Positions 21,561 through 34,899 of a stretch of 64,000 bases of DNA are shown here, piece after piece; positions within the stretch are counted from its first letter, which is position 1; each line of letters opens with the position of its first letter. Both the position numbers and the translations under genes were made by a program. This stretch comes from Aspidiotus rigidus. Taxonomy: Eukaryota; Arthropoda; Insecta; Hemiptera; Diaspididae. The notes under the pieces are model-generated. The model ran no database searches. It saw nothing but the letters and a program-made list of their open reading frames with translations, and had not been told where the DNA came from. Location of the stretch: contig JAVHKY010000053.1 in the NCBI GenBank assembly GCA_035079385.1, positions 4,836,001-4,900,000 on the forward strand. The letters are read 5' to 3'.

Positions 21561-23100
21561 ACCTGACAATCGAACGTATCATGCATGTTATTTCTCCAAC
21601 TCCCTTCAAATTCCATGAGTGGCGGAATAGAGGGACTGCGGGGGCAACTTGCCCCTCCTATCACACGAGTGTGAAAAAAATGAAAAGGTAGTGATCTAGC
21701 AATATGATGAAATAAAAAATTAAAGATAACAAAAAAAGCCACCAATGTAAAGTCTCTTCTTCGAACTCTGAAGCACGTGAAAATAAGGTCGACAGCATCG
21801 CCCTTTCCATCCAATGCCTACGTCTACTTCAACACGCCCTATTATCATTATTAATTTCGTATGGTAAGTTGAAATTCCTCACTGTCGAGCTAATGATCTT
21901 GTGATTTTATAACTAGTCATGAAAAAGTCACCAATTGGTTCGTGCAAACTTTTATTCTGTGATCAAAATCTACATTATGTCAAGTTTTTCGAATCAATCT
22001 TACGTAAGTCTTCAAATAAAAGATACTCCAGAAAACAGAAAAAAGAAAATACTTGCAGTCAAGTAAGAATCTACGTATATTCATTAGATACTTTGCTACC
22101 TTAATTTCAAAAATTTCACCAGTCGAAATTAGTACACACTAATTTTGGTGCTCTAATTACCGCATTCATATACGGGACCGGAAACTATGTCATACTCGTT
22201 CACAAGTATTCTGTACTCTTTCGAAGAATTTACGAAAATGGTCTAAACTTGTTCCAAACATACCTATACTGATCGGTGGTATAAATTGAACAAGAATCCC
22301 ACGGATGAATATTATAAATAATAAAATATTACTTTGTACGGCACTCAAGCAGCGTTGTTGAAGAGATAAAATTAAAGGAAAGTGCAACACCTAGGTGGAC
22401 GAGAGAAATAGTATTGCAAAATAGAAGTTGCGGAATTGATAAAGTAATATTGAGAATTGGATGCCGACCGAAGAAAAAAGTAATCATGGGAAAAGAAAGC
22501 CGAAGAATGATACTTGTAGTTGACCAAATGGTCTCGAAAGATTACCAGAATGAATGCGGGGCTGAGAATTTTTACTTGTGAGAAAAAGGATCGGCCTTAC
22601 AGGTCACACGTACGTCTCCATAATATTCTATTTTCTGTTTTTTGAGCTCCAAAAGGTAACTATTTTGATTCGAGCACATCGAAATAGTTCACTCGCACAG
22701 CGACCGATTAGTCTAGGAAATAAATAAACCCTTCGCTCGAGTTTATGAGCAGTGAGTAATGTACATAGAAATCACTTTGAACAATTCGAAAAATAAATAT
22801 GAACTCACATCTTCTCATCATTACTCCTCCTCTTGAGTTCAAGTCACATTGTCTATACCTCGTACATCTTACCTGTTTGTAAATTTTCGAATAGTTTCGC
22901 CCCCTCGTTCTTAGTTAGTACATCGGCGGGATATTTTCAAGTCTCTCCTCTTGAGGGTTTGGAGGTCGAAATTGTTCAACGCTTTCACTCCACTCATTCA
23001 CGCCATCAGCGAAATCTTTGTATACAGCCACGTTTTAGAATTCTTCCGAGTCCTCTTATGAACTCATTGAATTTTTAGTAAAATTTCGTCGGTTACTCTT
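21561..23100. other. No gene supported
   Basis: The first 300 bp may still contain LINE tail sequence (GGAAGAAAACCTGACAATCG near 21551-21570). The 21610-21670 patch (GGGGGCAACTTGCCCCTCC) is a remnant of an unidentified repeat. From about 21850 it is AT-rich unique-looking DNA with frames below 85 codons. Confidence 0.35.
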
Positions 23101-23103
23101 TTC

Positions 23104-23500
23104 AGGGATGCGCAACTCAAGGCATTATTAACTCCAGTTTGAGCTTAAGCATTCAATTTGATCGTTTCTAAGAAGGTCGGAAGACAGCCGAAGACCTCCA
23201 TTAATTGGCTTAATCTCACACTGGAGCTTATGCCAAAAGTTAATTGCTTAAAACAAAAAGAATAACTTAATATAATTTGCAATAAATCTAAGTATTTTAG
23301 TCCCCTTGATGAATTCTAAGTAATTTTTCTCGAAAAATGGTCTATAATTTGCAAAGTTTTGTGCGCTTCACAACCTACAAAGGTTTGGTTTCAACTTGAG
23401 CTAAAATAGTCGTTAGCGTAAACGCTTTACGTAGGTTTAAGTCAATACTGTCGCATTGGTTTCAGCTCGTAAGCCTAAGTTCAAACTACGTTTCAAAATT
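23104..23500 (+). mobile_element. Possible truncated hAT-like element
   Basis: It starts CAGGGATGCGCAACTCAAGG, sharing CAGGGATG with the hAT MITE at 12042. The interior contains mirrored words (CCAGTTTGAGCTTAAGC near 23133, CACTGGAGCTTATGCC near 23218, GTAAGCCTAAGTTC near 23470). No matching right end or target duplication was found, so the element is truncated or the call is wrong. Confidence 0.35.
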
Positions 23501-26500
23501 GTTGAGATTTTTATCGAAATTGGAAGTTTTTTAAAACACCGATAGATTTGTATTCGACAGGTACCTACCCTACCATGCAGTGGTTTCGATCGACACGATT
23601 TAAAAATCAATATGTCCTCGATTACGCGAAATTATTCGACATGAAAAAGCGTACTACTAATATTACGTTTCTTATACGTTCAATAATGCACAGACAGGAA
23701 TTTCGATTAGCACGAACATATCAGAAAAGTTGTCCGATCATCGCGGTTTTCCGCTCGATCTCAATGCTGCATGTTATTTTGGTAAAAAATTATCAATAAA
23801 CAATTCTGAATGAATTACACGACGTCGTCACGCTTACATAACGCACATTCCTATATTTACTAGAAAATGTAGCTATACCTAATGTTTCAATCACGGTACA
23901 GTTGATGAGAAATATTTCTTCATTTCTCAATCTCGGACCCATACACATCAGGGTGTCTGCAAGCTATAACAATGCCTCCAAACCAATAGACACAAGCTTT
24001 GGAATAAAATCTTCGCTCTCTTCTCCGCGAGCGACGATCACATTCGATTTCTCCGGATTTTCCACGTCAACTTTCCCAATTTCTCACTTTAAATTCAAGA
24101 ATGATTTTTTTCAAAATATAGTTTTAATGTGCTCCATTCAAGTGGACCACAACTCGGTGAAAAAAAACACCTCTGCTTGGTGACGCGAAGAAAAATACTC
24201 TTCAACTGAACTTAAGTGTCGATAGCCCATCCATAAGTATCTCACAAAACGAGTCTCTCATTATATTGGCAAATGCAGAGCCCTAAAAAAGAGTTTCTCA
24301 GATACGTCAGAAAAAAATCAAGCCAAATTTTTCTTTTTGTTTTCTAGTTTCTTAATGGAGACTATGATCTGAAAACACCTAGAAAAGTCATCCTGAGAAA
24401 AAACTGGCCACCCTGGTAACTAAAAATCCATAAAATTCAGTCTTCTTTTGCAAACCACAGCCTCAAGTGAAGGGTTTCCCCTGGAGGATACACATAACCC
24501 ACAGCCTCCTTCGGATCAGCACTCGATTTGACGTCATCATTATTTCCGTTTAATTTCACACGATGATTAGATGAATTCAAACCCAGTTAGGCGATTTAGA
24601 TTTGTAGAAGATTCAGGTCTGGACAAAATACGTTCGTCGATGAGGCCTCATCTCTCAGATTTACATCCGGCATTCAGACTTTCTAGAGATACGACCTGCG
24701 CATAAAAAGACGAATCGAAGTTCATCGTCGTTGTTTCGAGTTGAGCCCGCCGACTAAATAGATCGAAACAGAAGAAGGATAGAAATGAACGAGCGAAGAA
24801 GACGCGGATCCACGAAATCCAAGGAAAATAACGAAAAATATCAAATTTCAACGAAGGGCGTTCTCACTTTCCCCACAATCTCCCCCCCCCCCCCACCTCC
24901 AAAGAAAGAACGAAACAATGAATAAGTTCCTGCTCAAAAAGGACAAACAAGTTCAACAGGTTTGTACTCCCCTCTCCCTCCAAGATACTCGTCTAGATCC
25001 ACACCAATAAGTAGAGCCAAAGTACTCAGACGATCCCGGAAACAGATCATGCTAGAGGAACAAACAAAAAAAAAAACAACGAACGCTTCACATCGATTAG
25101 GAAACAGGAACTTTTTCTTAATATTATTCGAATACGAGTAGTGGAAGTAGAACTGATTCGCAGACAGCAGTCATCCATACCGTAAACAAAAAGAAAACTA
25201 ATTACTTATAATGACAGCTAAGGAATTAGGCAGCTCGCAAAGTACATTCAATTGCAAATCATCATCTAGAACCGCATCGGCACATGACTCGGCGTTAACG
25301 CTAATAGCGTTTTAATTTTGTGACAGCCCCTTCAACTCTAGTTCAATTCAAGATTCAGAACGTTTATTTTGACTCGTTTGGATAGATAGTTTTCTCCTGA
25401 CCAACGAACTTTGTAACTTCAGCCACCAGAAAGTTTGGGTGATCCTACGATGAGTAGGTGTGCATCAATGATCACTTAATATTCATATAACCGCGATCGA
25501 ACAACTCCTACAGATTGGCCTGTTCAGATCACCTTGGAACCTCAACACCCAATGTACCAAACTACACTCGGGTAACCTTGACACGATGTTTCTTGGCGCT
25601 ACAAGAAAGACCCAGTTTTTGCCGCCCTTCGCCGAGGGCAAAGAGTCACTTTCTGTAATACTTTTTGATTGTGAAACAAGCAACTGCTTGTTGTGCTTGT
25701 CCCTAACGCCAGGACTGCTCGAGTGGACTTCATTTTTTGTGGCTTCAAATGATTACTCAGTTGACTAGGCGAACAAGAGGGTCTAATGAGATCACAGAAT
25801 GCCTTTTAGCTATGCTACTAGTCGAGTTTCTGCACCATTGTAGTTCATTAGCAATTCAGCAACGTTGTTGTTTAACGAAGTTCAAGTAGAATTAATTCAT
25901 AAAAGGACTCGGTTCACGTCCAAAAGTCATCACTTCTCGCGACACGCCAGCAGTGGTATCTCCTGAATTGAAAAGTTCGCTTTAAAATATCATGTGAAAT
26001 ATTGCATACAACTTCGTTCAAGACCCCTCTCTTCCTTCGAAAATTTTCCAGTTACACCACCGTGTGCCTTGGCATGAAGTACGGATATCGACCGTTACAG
26101 TCATTTAGTTCTCATAGATCCTCCGACTACATGGATGATGATTCGGACATTCATGAGAGCAGTGGCTGAGCAACGAGCTAGTATCGAATCTTTCTTTATT
26201 GACGCATTCGATTAGTTGTTGGCTAATACTTTCAGGAAGGCGGAGACGACCTGCCAACTTCCGCTAGATGTCAGCTACTCAAGTTTTGAGTCCCTGAGGC
26301 TTTTTGAAACTAATGTAAAACCCGCCCAGTGAAAAGTGGTCAATCTCGAAGAAAAGCGTATACACAAAGTGGTCAACATGGCAGAGAATTCTGATAAAAT
26401 ACGGTAGTTGATATCCATTCTCGCTCTCCAACAGGGGAGATACCTGCACCAATTCCACATTCGATCCTAGAACAGATTCGTGATTCTCGATCTCACCGAG

Positions 26501-28685
26501 TGTTTCTGATACACATACACAGCAACGTTACGCTTTCTTGCGCAAGCACAGGCAATTGAGATCCCGTCACAGCATATCGCAACAGCTGTGATGAAATGCA
26601 CTTCTCATAGTACGAGGAAAAACAAAAGAAAATAAAGTTCGCGCTTCAAACATATAAGCCTGCAGTAGAGAAAGGCGAGCACGAAACTGTACAAGCAAGA
26701 CCTTCAGAAAATCGTCGATTCCATTAATAGATGTTTTGAAGTTCGTCGACGCAAACACATAATAAAATTTTTTGGGCGAGTCGGAATTAGAACAATTTTA
26801 TTCGCTACGCAAATCCGGAGGTGGAGCTTGATGCGTCCAAGTTCCTGAAATTCTTCGAAATTAAAAAAAAAAAAAAAAAGTAAGACGACAAACGCACTTG
26901 GTTCGACCGTAATTACGTCTCTGCCTCAGAAAATCAGCATTTTCTCTCTCGCGGTCTTCGTTATTTTTCAATTTATTGTCGTCCTTCACTGAGCTATACT
27001 AATAGATATAATTCAATCGACCTTCACGAACGACCTCGTTTCACATCCAACTTACCACCATCACCACCAGCGCTAGAAAATCTACGATTACGAAACGTAC
27101 TGTCTTCTTTTTTCGGTTGGTTCGTCCTCGATTTTGAGAAAGCGAAAGAACGACGACGAGGAACTATATACCGTACGTCGACGTCGAAGACGAATATCAT
27201 GTACCTACAGCACACAAGAGACGCTTCTACGTAAAAAATTCGACCACAAATAAAAAAAAGCTCAAGGTCCCCCTCGTACGGAATAGATATATATATGTAC
27301 TCGGTACAGTACACTTTTCTGTCCACGGCACTTCTCTATTCGATTTCCTTCACGTTTTTCAATTTATTCGTTACCGTGACCTCATTACGGTCAACTATAA
27401 AATTTCGAGGTCGCTATTTTATAAAAATGAAATCTCGTCATCGTTACCTCGAACAGACCGTCGGCAACGTATCGCATCGCTGTGCATTGAAAATACCATT
27501 AGTGCATTTGCCACGGCCGGCTCTCCAGCGCACCGAACGCAGGATGTGCGCACGGTCTTCAAATTTTCTCACACAGGCAACAGCGATGAGTACGAATTTA
27601 GATCACCGGAGCGATACACATGCGGCTTTATGGAACACCACGGCGATATTAATCTCTTCACTCGCTCCCCATACAATCTCTGCGTACGACGTCGAAAGCA
27701 TACTACGGGACTGGCTGCCAAGAGAAATTCTCCAGCGATCGCTTTCTCGTACAGCACAGAGAAACGAGCCCGGAACACGTTGCAACGAATGGTACAAACG
27801 TAGAACGCAGAGATGTAGTCGAGTATTTTCCATTCTTTCAATTTCCTTCTGCTCTTCCTCTTTTTGTTTTCTCACTCCCTCCCTCTTCTCTTTCTAGATC
27901 GCTGCCCTCTCTATGTGACTGTTGACGGATTTTATTATCTGCGAGCCAACTTTCACTGGTATCATCCGTCTTTTCCTGGTCTAATAGTTCAACGAGGAAA
28001 ATGCTCGGACCACTTAATGCAAATTCCGAACGAAAACAATAAGAGGATACTCCGAGATTATTCTTCTCGAGAAATTTTCAGTGGCTTCTAAAAACCTGTT
28101 TTCTCGAACGCGATATAATGTGTACGCAAGAATTCGGCCGATACAACTTAACGCGCGGATGAAACTTTCCTAGCATAACAATAATAATATCGGAACAAAG
28201 GCGGGCGACGCTAATGTTCCCCTCACGAACCCTCGTTCGCAACGCGAAATGTAGAACACAATGGCGCAGCACTCCTTTGGGTGGTATTTTAGGTCGAAGT
28301 CTACATAGAGGACACTCCAAAGTCAATATTAAGAATTGGTAATATCACGATTTATTGGATCCGAGAGAAAGAAAAACAGAGTAAATAGAATTACCTAAAA
28401 AGACTCGAGCAGGACAACATTTCATGCTGACTCTTGAAGGAATTGTATGCGTTTTTCCTTTCTTAGAAATACGTTACGGACCATTGGCACCTATTGTCTT
28501 CCTCTTCTCGAACTTTATACTGCCATAATACAAAGTTCGAAGTACCCACTGATCTACAATTCTAGTGATAGTACCTGTCAAAATTATGTTAGCTCATCCC
28601 TCGTGTGTAGTTACAATCGTTTAGATCATTAGAATCTAAATTTAAGACTTTCTACTCACAAAATGAGCATCAGTTCTGTTCTCAC
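23500..28685. other. Long unique-looking region, weak exon candidates only
   Basis: CpG-containing DNA without recognisable transposons. A 13-C run is at 24884-24896, and a run of about 18 A lies at about 26862-26879. Candidate splice signals are at 27052 (minus donor GGTG|GTAAGTTG) and 27897 (plus acceptor TTTCTAG after a pyrimidine tract). No frame here has a domain I recognise. Confidence 0.4.
27057..27200 (-). other. Weak minus-strand exon candidate
   Basis: A minus-strand frame (about 27191 down to 27057) reads MIFVFDVDVRYIVPRRRSFA and ends SSAGGDG just before a strong donor, GTAAGTTG. A possible acceptor (GTGCTGTAG) precedes it near 27203-27211. A TATA-like run (TATATATAT) lies at about 27288-27296 on the opposite side. 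Composition is host-like, but there is no domain and no second exon was found. The overlapping plus frame 27295-27897 (200 codons) is an alternative reading of the same CpG-rich region. Confidence 0.2.
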
Positions 28686-28689
28686 TCAG

Positions 28690-30020
28690 ACCGATCACCC
28701 TTCAGCTTACCACCATAAAAATTCGGGGAGTAGAAATACCCATTAACTCGTTTCACAAGTACTCAGAGGTCTTCCGCACCAAATGTGCCGAAATCATGAA
28801 CTTCTTACAAGCTTCGTCCAACACCAGGCGAGGTGAGATTCCCAAAATCTTATCCACAATTTAAAAATCCGTTATACGAAGCAAAATGGCATACGGAGCC
28901 TTCTTCTATGGTTTAGCTGCGCAATCTCGTCTTCAAAAGCTCGATACAATCCAAAACCAAGCCCTTCGCCATATTCTACGAGCCATCAAGACTACCCCAA
29001 TCGCTGCTATGGAAGCTGAAGCAAATTACCATCACACCGTCTTAGAACTTACCCCTGTGCACGTATTGCTTCTTGGTCTAACAGCGCACTCATCAATTTA
29101 TTCTCCAACATATCCCAGACATAGCGCTTTATCCCCCAAGAGAAACCTTTGATAGCAATTTTAAAGGCTCCGAACTTTTAACATCACTTCCGTCCATCCA
29201 AATCTATTCGTACTAACACATATTCTTTCTATGGAAATCTTTTACCGCTAGTCTCTTACTATTTCTACTAACAGACATAATGTTAATATACCCCAAAAGT
29301 TTTCAGAACTCATTTCATCACAATTTTGGGACCATCGGTTAATCTTTACAGACGCTTTCAAACTATCAACCTCTTGCGGCGCGGCCTTTTATGACACTCA
29401 TTAGAATTTTACAGAACATTTCCAACCTTCCATTGCGAGGTTACGGCCATTTGTGAGGCCCATGCCTTCTAATCACTCCAGTCGAATTCAATAAAGATTC
29501 CTTTTCTGCGCTCCTCTTCATTACAGAACCCCTACACAGTCATGGTACCTACATCCGTAATCGTCTAGAACGTTTGCCAAGAGTTTGAAATATCCTCACT
29601 TCTTTCTTATGAATGATCCCTGGCCACAAGGGTATAGAGGTTAACAAACGCGGGTCCATAAGGCTGCTAAATCAGGCTATCTGTCGCAATCTTTCCACGA
29701 GTTTCCACTCATCAGTCAGAATCCAATTCTAAGTATTACCCGGGAAGGGAAATACGAGCTTTCGCCACCAGCGGATATAAAGAATAATGATGGACTTCAT
29801 CATACCTTCTCTGTACCAGACTCAACATAATTACATCTAATACAGCTAAAAATTTTCTGGAAAAGTGCTATCAAAGCTGTTCAAGCATTTTCTCCTCTAC
29901 TGACTAAAACGATTATTTCATTCACTCGCTCTAACACAGGAATCCAAGACCAATTAGTGACAAACCTCCCCTAGAAACGGAAAAGCCCGAAGACGAGCAC
30001 AACATCAACCCCTTTCCCAG
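28690..30020 (+). pseudogene. LINE ORF2 relic (family 2): RT thumb plus RNase H
   Basis: A clean thumb frame (28886-29152) reads MAYGAFFYGLAAQSRLQKLD then IQNQALRHILRAIKTTP and AAMEAEANY, the insect LINE thumb block. Just upstream GEIPKIL and YKSVIRSK are seen in another frame. RNase H follows: LIFTDAFKLSTSCGAAFYD near 29340-29395 (FTD carries the first catalytic Asp), EVTAICEAHAF near 29438-29470 (catalytic Glu), and PGHKGIEVNK near 29620-29650. Multiple stops and shifts occur. It differs from family 1 enough to be a distinct lineage. The end is approximate. Confidence 0.75.
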
Positions 30021-33000
30021 ATATTCTGATTACCGCAAGACCTTCGAGCCATGCGTGTGTCCCAAAGATTTCTCAATTTCAATAAACGATTTAATGACCA
30101 AGCTTAACAACTGATTACAGATTTTCCGACTTGAGTTCTATTCCAACGAGGCTCGAGTTTCACAGAAGAGCCATGATTACGCGTGAAAAGTTGTGTCCCT
30201 AGTCGCACTAGAAATAATGTTGGATCAAATGTCGATAATTATCAGAAGGCAGAGGTGCGACTGCGAAATGTGAATTTCTAGCAGTGTCTCGAAGCAGCCG
30301 GCTAGGTCACTCACTTCATTATTCTGTGCAGTAAGGAATCCACGAAGGTGCGCCTAATGCCTCCCAGGCCACAAAATGGTCCACAATTCAAATCCAGCAA
30401 CAGTGTAGAGCAAAAATACGAAAGAGGAGAATATTCTGATTTTCAATACGGAAAAAAGATGACCAACAGTAATATTATGGTTCGTCAAATAATGCAGGAA
30501 TAGCAAGGGCGTCCATTACCATATATTTAGCACCTAATATGGTAATCATGAGCGGCAACGCAAACATAATTCCGAAGTTACCTGATCTTTTAATTTTATA
30601 ATCTATTTTCTCTAATACTTCTGAATCTTTCAAATGTTTCAACTCTCACGTTAAAAATATTGATATTGTTTTACAACGTAAGTTAAAATGGTACTCACCG
30701 ATGAAACAAGAACTCTTTTAAAAAACGTTGATATACTTCAGGATACTCAGGATCCATAATTGACGCACACAATCACGACGAAGGATACGTAAATTAAGAA
30801 GGGGCTTGTTAACACCGACTGTTAATTAGAAGGTTTCGCACGGAAATTTTAAAGAAAAAAACAGACTGCACAGACTACAGAAGAACGATCGGAAAAGAGA
30901 AGTGAGAAAAAATAGTGAGATCGTAAGCGATACACGCGCAGATCTTATAAAACGAGCAGGGTTCAGAATTTAACATTCTCCTTCACCTTTCAACCTGATC
31001 AAGATAAAGAAACATCACTGAACTTTGATGCAGTTGTTTTTCCACACGCCCTATCAGTTCATAGAATGGTGATAACTAATTCAAGCTTTCAATGCTGAAC
31101 TTTTCCTCGAACGAGGTTGCGATTATGAGCCAACTTTTAATTGGTGCAGCTACCGATTTGTGTTTTATTAATTCTCAGTGATATGCGTTGCAACATTAGT
31201 GAAGGAATTTCTACCATTTTCACAACTGACTTTTTCGAAGAAGATTGTGCATCGACTTTGTCCAGTAGTATATCATGACAGAACAATATCTACAGTCTTT
31301 TTTCTGAAGTTCCCCTTTGCAGTTCTGTCTAAATGAGGGAGAGACCAAAGATTCATAATACCTTGCTCGACATTCAGAAAAGAGGAAGGAACTGAAATAA
31401 CATCTTCACGTCTTCAGACGACTCATCTGATGCCGATTCGTCAATATTTCCGGAGATTAGCAACGATAAAAGTATCATCTAGCCTTTTCTGTAAGCTCCC
31501 AGACTCAGTTCTACGCCTATTCAACGATAAGAAAGGATTCCTTCTGAAATTTAAAGTAATATTCTCACCAAATGGTTGTGTGAAATCTTATGAATGAGGT
31601 TAGACAGAGTGCTTCACGAATTTTCACTTTCTGCCTATGTCAAGTGTGGAGGGATGTAAGTCTTAAAAATTTGTGTTTCAGAATTATTTTACAAACATAT
31701 CAACTTGATAGACAATCAGAAGTGAATACGAAGTTGTGTTCACGGGTCAATTTCGACCTCAATGTATAGTTCAAATATTTCGGCAGAAAATAGGGAGAGA
31801 GAAACATAGACTTCAAAAAAATAACGACATCGCTTCCCAATTCACCGCTGCACAGCTGGTCAGGAAAGCAATTCTATGAAAAACTGACCCCACCTAGTCT
31901 TGTGTCAAATTCAATGTACTGGAAACATATTGGAAATTATAAGGAAAGAATTTGAAAAAAATATATGATTACGAAATTCAAGAATCAGATACCGAAATCG
32001 ATTCAACTTTTCCAAAATGTAGAATGATTCGTGATTCAAATTCTATCGACAATGTCGACGAATCGTACCTATTTAGGATGGTTTTCAGTTTGAACTCCTA
32101 ATCTTGAACTCTATTTATCATCTCATCCGAAGTTTTAATAATACTCTTCTTAATGTATTTCTCATCATCAGATGCTGCATGCTTTCTAAATAATAATGGA
32201 AGTTTAAATATACAACTTTTAGGTCGTAAGCAATTTTGGTAAATTAAAAACGACTCAAATCGTGTGAAAGCCTACACTTTTCCCATCTTCCCAGGGTACA
32301 AACTGAAATAAAATTGCCAAGAAACATGTTAAACTCTCCATTAAAGGGAATTCCTCACCAGGTGCAAAAGATTCGAAGTGTATCTGGTGCACCTGGATAT
32401 TCACCGGCCTTGAATCGTATGAATCCTCGATCTTGCACGACCAGACTATTTCTATTATACGAACTATCCGTATTTGAATATTTTTTTCGAGAAGTATTCA
32501 TATTTTTATTCTTTTCTCTCCGTGATAAGTCGAGGCACCAAAAAAGGAAAACAAACAACTTAATTCAATGTACTCCCAATACAATAAAAAGAAAACAAGA
32601 AACGATAAAATCAGCCCCGCGGTTTTCATTTTATGCGACTCATAAGATGACTAACAATGTTAAGTACTCGAATAGTCTATCATTGAAGTTCAAGGCGCAA
32701 TAAACTCATTAAGTTTGTTTTTTAATACGTAATTTCAAATGAATTCGGCAATTTTCGATCAGCTGATTTAGACTTCAAACTACCGCATGACTTCAACGTT
32801 GAGTGCTTCGACAGGATGACCACTTTCTTCTATGGTGAATGTCCCTGACTTTCCCTGGTTTTCCAGACGACTATTTTGATCTTACTTTTCCGTCATAAAC
32901 AAAGACAAAAAGGCTTATTCGCGGAATTCTGTTCCAAATAATTTTCCAACTTTTCATGAAATTTTTAAATTTCTTCCATTTTTCTCAGTTTTTTGGCCAT

Positions 33001-34150
33001 CCTATTTGAGAGTCTATTGTACTTCTTTGGATCTTTTTACAGAGATAAATTCTAGTTCATACAAGATGTCGAATCGGATAGAAATTCGTGACATCAAAAA
33101 GAATTCGGCATTAAGTTTTATATCCAAGATTTTCTATCAGAATGATGAGAATTTTATCCACATCCTTCAGCAAAAGAGATCGTTGAAACTTCCTGGTGGT
33201 TACTACAGGATTATACTGTAGATGATTAAAAATATCTGAAAACTGCTCCCCATTAATTCCTGTTCTGATGTATTTTACTGATAGAAGAATTTCATTGGGC
33301 TACATACACTCAACATTTTTCTTATCACATTTTGCACGCCAATTTTTCATTCTTCTAGATCGTTTTCTGATGGACTCATCGACTGCAGGAGGGGTACAGA
33401 GAAAACATAATGTATTGAAAGGAGTGAAAAGGAGTGGGTGCCTTCAAATAAATACGAAAATTACCTCCATCTTGCTTTCGAAACCTTTCTCCTGACGAGA
33501 CGGAAGGACGTTTTTTGGTCATATTTTTCTTTTTACATCTACGGCCTTTGCAGAACTCTACGCGACTCCATACATTACATCCGTCCTTGGGGGATTGTGT
33601 CCGGTTTCGATAACCTCATCATTGTCCCAATCAAAATATCCGCATTTCACATTTCGATGATCAACCAACTCCTAAACGTTTTGAAGTGTAAACAACACAA
33701 GCACCGAGACGAGGCCTCCATAATGAAAAGGTAAAACAAGAACAGAAGCATGACAAGGACGCACTCATACAGCGTACTGAAAGGTTATCTGACAGACTTA
33801 TTCATACCATTTTACATCATTATCAATATTCTTAGCCAATTAATTATAAATGATGTCGTCAATAGTCTGGCATTGCAGTATAGGAAAAACACTCGAGGCC
33901 GTAGTAGGTAAAACTACGCAAGTTGTTGCCAACGGAAGTATTGACTAGCATGAGAATAACACAAACAGCAAGGATGAAGGTCATGAGAAAGTTTCGAGCT
34001 CAGATCTCCTATACAGGAGGGACTTGAAAACATTTTGAGATCTGGACCTCTAAGAAAATTTCAAGTCGAAAACTCTAGTAGGTCGCTGAACCTTGAACGA
34101 GAGGGACTTCGAAGTATTATTTCGAACTTCAAACCCTTACAGAAGTGTGA
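30021..34150. other. AT-rich DNA, no gene supported
   Basis: A local inverted repeat (ATTACCATAT / ATATGGTAAT, about 30516-30547) can form a small hairpin. The longest frame is 32314-32703 plus (129 codons, basic and Ser-rich, ending in FKAQ) without a recognised domain. The rest is unique-looking with frames below 100 codons. Confidence 0.4.
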
Positions 34151-34470
34151 CACCGAAAAATTCCGCTGATGAACTAAATGAGTATGAAGAAAAGTGGAAC
34201 TTGAAAACATTTTGAAGAGATACAGATAATAGTAAGGCTAGAAAATTCCTCAAGGGGATGAATAAGAATAAGGAGGGGGAAAGAGGAAAGAGAACTCTGG
34301 AAAAATGTCAGCTTCCCTACAATATATTCAAACGGACTTGGAAAGATTTTGGTGATGGCTTCAACAAAATCTCGCAGGTAAACTGAAAGACAAGGAGGGG
34401 AAACTTGGAAAATTTCGATGATGAGCTCAATAAGTATAATAAGGGAGGAGGGAAGCTTCCAGGAATTCCA
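34150..34470. repeat. Degenerate tandem repeat, about 70-100 bp period
   Basis: GAAAATTYC-GATGA-CTCAATAAGTA-type blocks recur near 34157, 34239, 34340 and 34408, each followed by A/G-rich sequence. Divergence is high and the exact period uncertain. Confidence 0.35.
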
Positions 34471-34899
34471 GGTACAACAAATTCTCAGCACACCACAGTG
34501 AACTTCTTTTAAGAAATCGTAACTTTCCTAATTTCCTCATCAATATACAAAACAAAAATAACGAATCTACAGTTAATGAAAACTTTTGTACGATAGCAAT
34601 GTGACAATATAAAAATTTTTTGAAATATTCAATTTCCCTTTTTTCCTTCAGATTCTATAAAATTGATGATCAACAGCGGCTCTTTTTGAGCCAAAAGTGA
34701 TCCGGAGAAAAAATAATGACTCGTTGGTAGGTCTGCGATGTATTGAAGAAAGAGAATGAGTTTCTAGTGACTTTCAACGAGGGCAAAAAAGTAGTGGCAA
34801 AACAAAAAAAAGTCAAATGACCGTACTAACTTTTTTTTATTTATTTATTAATTTTTACGAGCAATGGAGCTACACTGAGGCCAATTAAGCTCGATAAAG

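Noticed and set aside
27295..27897. 200-codon plus-strand frame
   Set aside because: Overlapped by long frames on both strands in CpG-rich DNA, no domain, ends in a pyrimidine tract that reads as low-complexity Ser/Phe/Cys. Probably chance.
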